The translations under genes and the position numbers were made by a program. Below, piece after piece: positions 62,950 through 64,000 of a stretch of DNA of 64,000 bases. Position 1 is the stretch's first letter, and the number at the start of each line of letters is the position of its first letter. The notes beneath the pieces were generated by a model, which did no database searches, was not told where the DNA came from, and saw only the letters and a list, made by a program, of their open reading frames with translations. This stretch comes from Mycobacterium shigaense (lineage in GTDB: Bacteria; Actinomycetota; Actinomycetes; Mycobacteriales; Mycobacteriaceae), in contig NZ_AP018164.1 of assembly GCF_002356315.1 (NCBI RefSeq), positions 4,340,001 through 4,404,000 of the forward strand, given 5' to 3'.

Positions 62950-63882
62950 ATGCGCTCCATCTGGAAGGGTTCGATCGCTTTCGGGCTCGTCAACGTCCCG
63001 GTCAAGGTGTACAGCGCTACCGAAGACCACGACATCAAGTTCCATCAGGTGCACGCCAAGGACAACGGTCGCATCCGGTACCAGCGCGTGTGCGAACTCG
63101 ACGGCGAGGTCGTCGAATACCGCGACATCGCCCGCGCCTTCGAGTCCGACGACGGGCAGATGGTGGTGATCACCGACGACGACATCGCCACCTTGCCCGA
63201 GGAGCGCTCCCGCGAAATCGAAGTGCTCGAGTTCGTTCCCGCCACCGAGGTCGACCCGATGCTGTTCGATCGCAGCTACTTCCTGGAGCCCGACTCCAAG
63301 TCGTCGAAATCGTATGTGCTGCTGGCTAAGACGCTCGCCGAGACCGACCGGATGGCGATCGTTCATTTCACACTGCGAAATAAAACCCGACTGGCGGCGT
63401 TGCGGGTAAAGGACTTTGGCAAGCGCGACGTGATGGTGATTCACACCTTGTTGTGGCCCGACGAGATTCGCGACCCCGACTTCCCGGTGCTGGATAAGGA
63501 AGTCGAGATCAAACCCGCCGAGCTCAAGATGGCCGGCCAGGTGGTCGAGTCGATGGCGGAGGACTTCAAGCCGGACCGTTATCATGATGACTACCAGGAG
63601 CAGCTGCATGAGCTGGTCCAAGCCAAACTCGAAGGCGGCGAAGCGTTTACGGCCGAGCAGAAGCCGAAGGAACTCGACGAGACCGAGGATGTCTCCGATC
63701 TGCTCGCCAAGCTAGAGGCCAGCGTGAAGGCCCGCTCCGGCGGCGGCAAAGCACCGACGAAGAGGGCGGCCGCGAAAAAGGCACCCGCCAAGAACACCCC
63801 CGCGAAGCAGACTTCCGCGAATTCCGGCGCCAAGAAAACCCCGGCGAAGAAATCGCCGGCCAAAGCCGCGTCGAAATCCTAA
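62950..63882 (+). CDS. mku: NHEJ DNA end-binding protein Ku
   Basis: Ku forms a homodimeric ring on broken DNA ends and recruits LigD. The 310 residues start MRSIWKGSIAFGLVNVPVKV and cover the whole bacterial Ku core (to about 255, ending SDLLAKLEASVKA), followed by a tail of about 50 residues rich in Lys, Ala, Pro and Thr (KKAPAK-type units). Such basic tails in fast-growing mycobacteria help DNA binding; the M. tuberculosis protein lacks a long one, to my memory. ATG 62950 is supported by the conserved start; a longer open frame from 62776 is not. Intact here although its partner ligD is interrupted. Confidence 0.95.
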   Translation: MRSIWKGSIAFGLVNVPVKVYSATEDHDIKFHQVHAKDNGRIRYQRVCELDGEVVEYRDIARAFESDDGQMVVITDDDIATLPEERSREIEVLEFVPATEVDPMLFDRSYFLEPDSKSSKSYVLLAKTLAETDRMAIVHFTLRNKTRLAALRVKDFGKRDVMVIHTLLWPDEIRDPDFPVLDKEVEIKPAELKMAGQVVESMAEDFKPDRYHDDYQEQLHELVQAKLEGGEAFTAEQKPKELDETEDVSDLLAKLEASVKARSGGGKAPTKRAAAKKAPAKNTPAKQTSANSGAKKTPAKKSPAKAASKS

Positions 63883-63886
63883 CCGC

Positions 63887-64000
63887 TCACGCCCGCAGGT
63901 ACCGGCGCGACCTGGTGGGCCGTCTGATCACGAGCCGGATCGCCCCGACGGACAGATAGATCACGGCCACCATGATGATCAAGGTCAGCGCCGCGCCCCA
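63887..64000 (-). CDS. pstA2: Phosphate ABC transporter permease PstA2, C-terminal end
   Basis: Reading minus from the window edge gives 37 codons and a TGA stop at 63889-63887. The peptide has a membrane helix with LTLIIMVAVIYLSVGA followed by a basic tail (IRRPTRSRRYLRA), which is how PstA permeases end. It converges on mku with a 4-base gap, as Rv0936 does on Rv0937c. The assignment rests mainly on synteny because most of the gene is outside the window. Confidence 0.7.
   Translation of the reverse strand, partial: WGAALTLIIMVAVIYLSVGAIRLVIRRPTRSRRYLRA

Overview
The window is high-GC chromosomal DNA from a mycobacterium. Its gene order follows, in inverted orientation, the M. tuberculosis segment from rimJ (Rv0995) down to mku/pstA2 (Rv0937c/Rv0936). 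That correspondence, and every Rv number below, is from memory and not from a search. The segment has no PE_PGRS genes between rpmF and the acyl-CoA cluster. It keeps cobF and full-length neighbours of it, and it carries extra genes that M. tuberculosis lacks here. This fits a non-tuberculous species, perhaps of the M. avium complex, but the species cannot be fixed from the sequence alone.

Layout. 1-2,800: rimJ (cut by the window edge), moeA1 and galU on the minus strand. 2,877-5,143: 5-formyl-THF cyclo-ligase, the Ruc/FmdB chaperone behind a CIRCE-like operator, a SAF-domain protein and mscL. 5,156-9,507: the envelope-stress operon mprA-mprB-pepD-moaB2, with direct-repeat boxes before mprA and pepD. 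9,668-9,841: rpmF. 10,068-18,587: a six-gene acyl-CoA cluster (AtuA-like DUF1446, FadE13, AccD2, AccA2, FadE12, EchA7) resembling Atu/Liu branched-chain degradation. 18,673-22,031: a DUF1707 protein, then a tight EspC-like / DUF1023 hydrolase / lipoprotein trio. 22,036-30,420: minus-strand block with a membrane protein, a VWA/AAA+ pair, purH-purN, perM and Rv0954. 30,695-37,247: an LLM oxidoreductase with a KstR-type operator, a thiolase-like protein, sucCD, an M23 peptidase and a membrane protein.

37,244-42,142: uvrD1, chorismate mutase behind a structured leader with a terminator, and pgi. 42,144-44,781: a TetR/DUF2236 divergent pair and an orphan gene of lower GC. 44,876-49,609: SDR, Fpg2, cobF, and a divergent AurF-like diiron oxygenase coupled to a flavoprotein. 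50,017-53,608: STAS-HATPase fusion, second LLM enzyme with the same KstR-type operator, crotonase and a SAM methyltransferase. 53,622-63,882: Rv0939-like fusion, ligD, a four-gene polyol cassette and mku. 63,887-64,000: the 3' end of pstA2.

The most striking observation is in ligD. The reading frame is broken by one in-frame TGA that replaces the Trp directly after the ligase nucleophile lysine. This leaves an intact polymerase/phosphoesterase half and a ligase half without its lysine, while the Ku gene is intact. Other notable points are the possible attenuator before chorismate mutase, the ancestral cobF locus with its oxygenase pair, the thiolase homologue without thiolase catalytic residues, and the secreted-protein-like trio. 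No rRNA, tRNA, CRISPR array or insertion sequence was recognised.
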